Below are positions 61,651-64,000 of a DNA stretch of 64,000 nucleotides, in pieces; the first letter of the stretch is position 1; every line of letters begins with the position of its first letter. The stretch is from assembly GCF_900143005.1 (NCBI RefSeq), contig NZ_FRCS01000029.1:1-64000 (forward strand), in the 5' to 3' direction. Source of the DNA: Cryptosporangium aurantiacum. GTDB taxonomy: Bacteria; Actinomycetota; Actinomycetes; Mycobacteriales; Cryptosporangiaceae. The position numbers and the translations under genes are program-made. The notes beneath the pieces are model-generated. The model was not told the DNA's origin and did not search any database. It saw only the letters and a program-made list of their open reading frames with translations.

Positions 61651-64000
61651 ATGAGTTCGACCCAGGAACTGGCCATCCGACGTCTCGAAGCCGCTGCCGA
61701 ACCCGCCTCACACCTGCGCCGTCGGCGGCGACCGGACGCGCTGGTCACGGTCGTGGTCCTGGCGATCGGTGCGTTCGCGCTCGCCGGAATCGGATCGCCG
61801 CTCTGGGGACAGACCTCGCTCACCGAGACCGGGTTGCTGGGCCGGGTCAGCCCGTACACCGACGGCCAGCTGCTCGGCGTCGAACGGCAGACGTACGACC
61901 TCGGTGACACGGTCGACGCGGCGATCCCGAACGCCGCGCTGTTCGGCGACGCGATCCGCGACGGCGAGTGGCCGTCCTGGAACCCGTACGTCCTGGGCGG
62001 CGAGACGCTCGGCGGCACGCCGAACGCCGGCCTGGCGTCGCCGGTCGCGCTGCCGTTCTGGTTCCTCCCGGCCTGGCTCGCGCCCGCCTACGTGCTGCTC
62101 CTGCAGATCGTCGTCGCGGTCGGTGGCTGTTACCTGTTCCTCCGGCGGTTGCGGCTCGGCAAACCAGCGGCGTTGCTGGGCGGGCTGGCGTACGCGACCA
62201 GCGCGTTCATGGTCGTCTGGCTGAACTGGCCGCAGACCAGGGTCGCCGCGTTCATCCCGGCGCTGTTCTGGGCGCTGGAGTGCGTGATCCAGAACCGGCG
62301 GATCCGGGACGCGGCGCTGGTCGCGCTCACGGTCGCCGCGATGCTGCTCGGCGGCTTCCCCGCGGTCACCGGTTACGCGCTGGCGACCGGCTCCTGTTAC
62401 GTCGTCGTCCGGGCGGTGGCCGAGTACGGGTGGGTGGGCCGCACCATGGGCGTCTGGATCCGGGCGCTGGTGGGTGTGGGTACGGGCGCGGCGCTCGTCG
62501 CGATCCAGCTCGTGCCCTGGGTGTCGACGATGTCGACGGTCCTGCTGCGCGGCCGGGCGCAGACGCCCGAGGACCACATTCCCACCCAGGTGCTGCTCAC
62601 CACGATCGCGCCGTACGTGTTCGGCACGGTGCGGCCCGATCAGGGCCCGTACTGGTACGAGGCTCGGATCTTCCTCGAGGAGGTCTCGTACGTCGGGGCC
62701 GGGGTCGGTGTGCTCGCGATCGTCGCGGTGGCGCTGGCCCGCTCCGGCCGGGTGGCGCTGCCCCGCGCGACCTGGTGGTTCTTCGTGGCGGCGACCGGCG
62801 CCTGGGGCGTCGTGATCTACCTGGGCGGGCCGCCGCTGGCGCTACTGCAGAGGTTGCCGTACCTGTTCTCGGACAACGCGGTCGACCGCGCCCGCAGCAT
62901 CCTCGGCTTCGGGATCGCGGTGCTGGCCGCGGTCGGCTTCCAGCTGCTGCTCGACCGGGCGCGGGATCGTGTGCCGGGCCGCGACCGCCGCCGGCTGCTG
63001 CTCGACCGGGCGCGGGATCGCGTGCCGGGCCGCGACCGCCTCCGGCCGCTGTGGGGCGTGGCGGTGTGGACCGGTGTCGTCGCCGTCGGGGGCGTGCTGT
63101 ACCTGAGGGCGCGGCGGTACGCGCTGGTCCACGACACCGCATGGGGCTTCGCGGGCGGCGGCCCGCACCTCGGCTTCCTCCACGACGAGCTGGAGAACGG
63201 CGTCGCGTTCGTGCTGGCCGCGCTCGGCGCGGCGGCCTGGCTGTGGTTCGCGCCGCCGCGCCGCCGGTTTTTTGCCGCCGCGCTGATCCCGCTGCTGGTG
63301 GCCTGGCAGGGCCTGCTCTGGGTGCAGAACTACTACCCGCACACCGACCCGAAGGACTTCTACCCGGTCAGCGGCGTGCACGAGCACCTGGCGGCCAACC
63401 TCGGCCACGAGCGGTTCTGGGGCTCGACCGGCGCGGTGCTCGGCGGCGTCCACTCGCTACACCGGCTGCGAGGGCTGCAGGGCCACTCGTTCGTCGAGAC
63501 CCGATTCGCCGAGCTGCTGGAGAAGCTACCGGGGGAGCAGTTCAGCGCGCCGCCGAAACCCGCGACGTTCCTCTGGCCGGACCCGCTCAACAACGGCTCG
63601 TCGCCGACCAGCCCGATCCTCGACCGGCTGTCGATCGCCGAGTACGTGACCCCGCCGACCCAGAAGCCGTTCGGTGTGGAGACGGAGGACACCGGAGACG
63701 GCTCGACGCACACGCTGTCCGCCGACCGGCCGGTCACCGTGCGGGTCCCGGTCAGCGGCCCGATCCGGGGCATCGGCGTCACCCCGGCGACGGCGGGGAT
63801 CGCCGCCACCCACACGCTGCGGATCTCGGTCGTTCTGCGCGACGCGAGCGACCGCGAGGTGGCCTCGGCCGACCGGCTGGACCGTGCGATCAGCGCCGGG
63901 ACGCCGTTCTACGTCCCGATCGCCGCCGAGGACGTGCCGCGCGGCACCACGCTCACCGCCGAGATCACGGTGCGCGGCGGTTCGCTCGTGGTCGCCGGGC
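61651..64000 (+). CDS. YfhO-like polytopic membrane protein, partial
   Basis: At least 783 codons, open from ATG 61651 to the end of the window with no stop. TAGCGT nine bases upstream may be the -10. One TM helix follows a basic N-terminus, then an exported loop with WNPYVLGGETLGG and TPNAGLASP, about ten further TM helices, and a C-terminal extracytoplasmic region. The pattern is that of the YfhO/GT-C-like family (PF09586), implicated in glycosylation of lipoteichoic acid in Firmicutes. It carries an in-frame 51-bp tandem duplication. Confidence 0.8.
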   Translation, partial: MSSTQELAIRRLEAAAEPASHLRRRRRPDALVTVVVLAIGAFALAGIGSPLWGQTSLTETGLLGRVSPYTDGQLLGVERQTYDLGDTVDAAIPNAALFGDAIRDGEWPSWNPYVLGGETLGGTPNAGLASPVALPFWFLPAWLAPAYVLLLQIVVAVGGCYLFLRRLRLGKPAALLGGLAYATSAFMVVWLNWPQTRVAAFIPALFWALECVIQNRRIRDAALVALTVAAMLLGGFPAVTGYALATGSCYVVVRAVAEYGWVGRTMGVWIRALVGVGTGAALVAIQLVPWVSTMSTVLLRGRAQTPEDHIPTQVLLTTIAPYVFGTVRPDQGPYWYEARIFLEEVSYVGAGVGVLAIVAVALARSGRVALPRATWWFFVAATGAWGVVIYLGGPPLALLQRLPYLFSDNAVDRARSILGFGIAVLAAVGFQLLLDRARDRVPGRDRRRLLLDRARDRVPGRDRLRPLWGVAVWTGVVAVGGVLYLRARRYALVHDTAWGFAGGGPHLGFLHDELENGVAFVLAALGAAAWLWFAPPRRRFFAAALIPLLVAWQGLLWVQNYYPHTDPKDFYPVSGVHEHLAANLGHERFWGSTGAVLGGVHSLHRLRGLQGHSFVETRFAELLEKLPGEQFSAPPKPATFLWPDPLNNGSSPTSPILDRLSIAEYVTPPTQKPFGVETEDTGDGSTHTLSADRPVTVRVPVSGPIRGIGVTPATAGIAATHTLRISVVLRDASDREVASADRLDRAISAGTPFYVPIAAEDVPRGTTLTAEITVRGGSLVVAG
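62944..63045 (+). repeat. 51-bp in-frame tandem duplication
   Basis: Units 62944-62994 and 62995-63045 differ at only two positions and encode LLLDRARDRVPGRDRRR then LLLDRARDRVPGRDRLR. They extend a basic cytoplasmic loop of the YfhO-like protein. Confidence 0.9.

Overview
The window is GC-rich chromosomal DNA from an actinobacterium. The evidence is very strong third-position GC, many GTG and some TTG starts, frequent 4-base ATGA/GTGA overlaps, Tat and lipoprotein signals, and a gene order that follows the tlyA-nadK-recN-steA-steB-pyrG-nudix-xerD-parA-scpA-scpB-rluB-cmk-der series of Mycobacterium tuberculosis (Rv1691 to Rv1713). The aroH and ald positions are more Streptomyces-like. I cannot name the genus from sequence alone; a non-streptomycete filamentous or Frankiales-like lineage is plausible.

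Layout. (1) 1-162: 3' end of a 5S rRNA and a stem-loop closing an rRNA operon. (2) 277-8001: a large repeat-rich TPR protein, a small TPR protein, a HAD phosphatase, an SCP2 protein on the minus strand, a histone-H1/phasin-like protein and a small Rv1693-type protein. (3) 8046-14971: tlyA, nadK, recN, an Eis-like acetyltransferase, steA and steB. (4) 15040-23926: an envelope block with an MraY/WecA-like transferase, a MurJ-like flippase, a GT4 glycosyltransferase and two tandem paralogous membrane proteins. (5) 23979-36349: pyrG, ADP-ribose Nudix, TM2 protein (minus), ald, xerD, a lipoprotein, an orphan ParA with a ribbon-helix-helix partner, an S2P-like membrane protein, scpA, scpB, rluB and aroH. 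(6) 36346-58063: a block of about 22 kb that separates aroH from cmk, made of accessory genes. These are a VTT membrane protein, beta-propeller phytase, methyltransferase, patatin with a collagen-like insert, alpha/beta hydrolase-LuxR fusion, Nudix, erythromycin-esterase homologue, a LacI-controlled arabinoside uptake and hydrolysis operon, a divergent DNA-processing cassette, and a DUF4352 protein. (7) 58177-64000: cmk, der, a molybdopterin oxidoreductase with its flavin reductase, and the start of a YfhO-like membrane protein running off the window.

The most interesting unit is 49363-57289. Leftward it encodes a coiled-coil protein, an Fe-S RecB/Cas4-family nuclease, an unknown protein and a UPF1-type SF1 helicase. 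Rightward it encodes a Rad50/SbcC-like ATPase with a CxxC hook and a small helical protein. The Fe-S nuclease plus UPF1-like helicase amounts to a split version of eukaryotic Dna2, beside a Rad50-like ATPase. The two arms diverge from about 160 bp carrying paired TCCAG repeats one helical turn apart, each pair sitting on one of two opposed promoters. This is a good candidate for an undescribed DNA-end-processing or anti-phage system.

Regulation visible in the sequence includes PafBC/RecA-NDp-type DNA-damage promoters before recN and before one Nudix gene, with a partial match before xerD. There is a recurring leaderless design (TAnnnT 6-8 nt before the start codon), a 16-bp palindromic operator before the LacI gene, and two copies of a ~106-bp hairpin repeat that each contain the stop codon of the adjacent gene.
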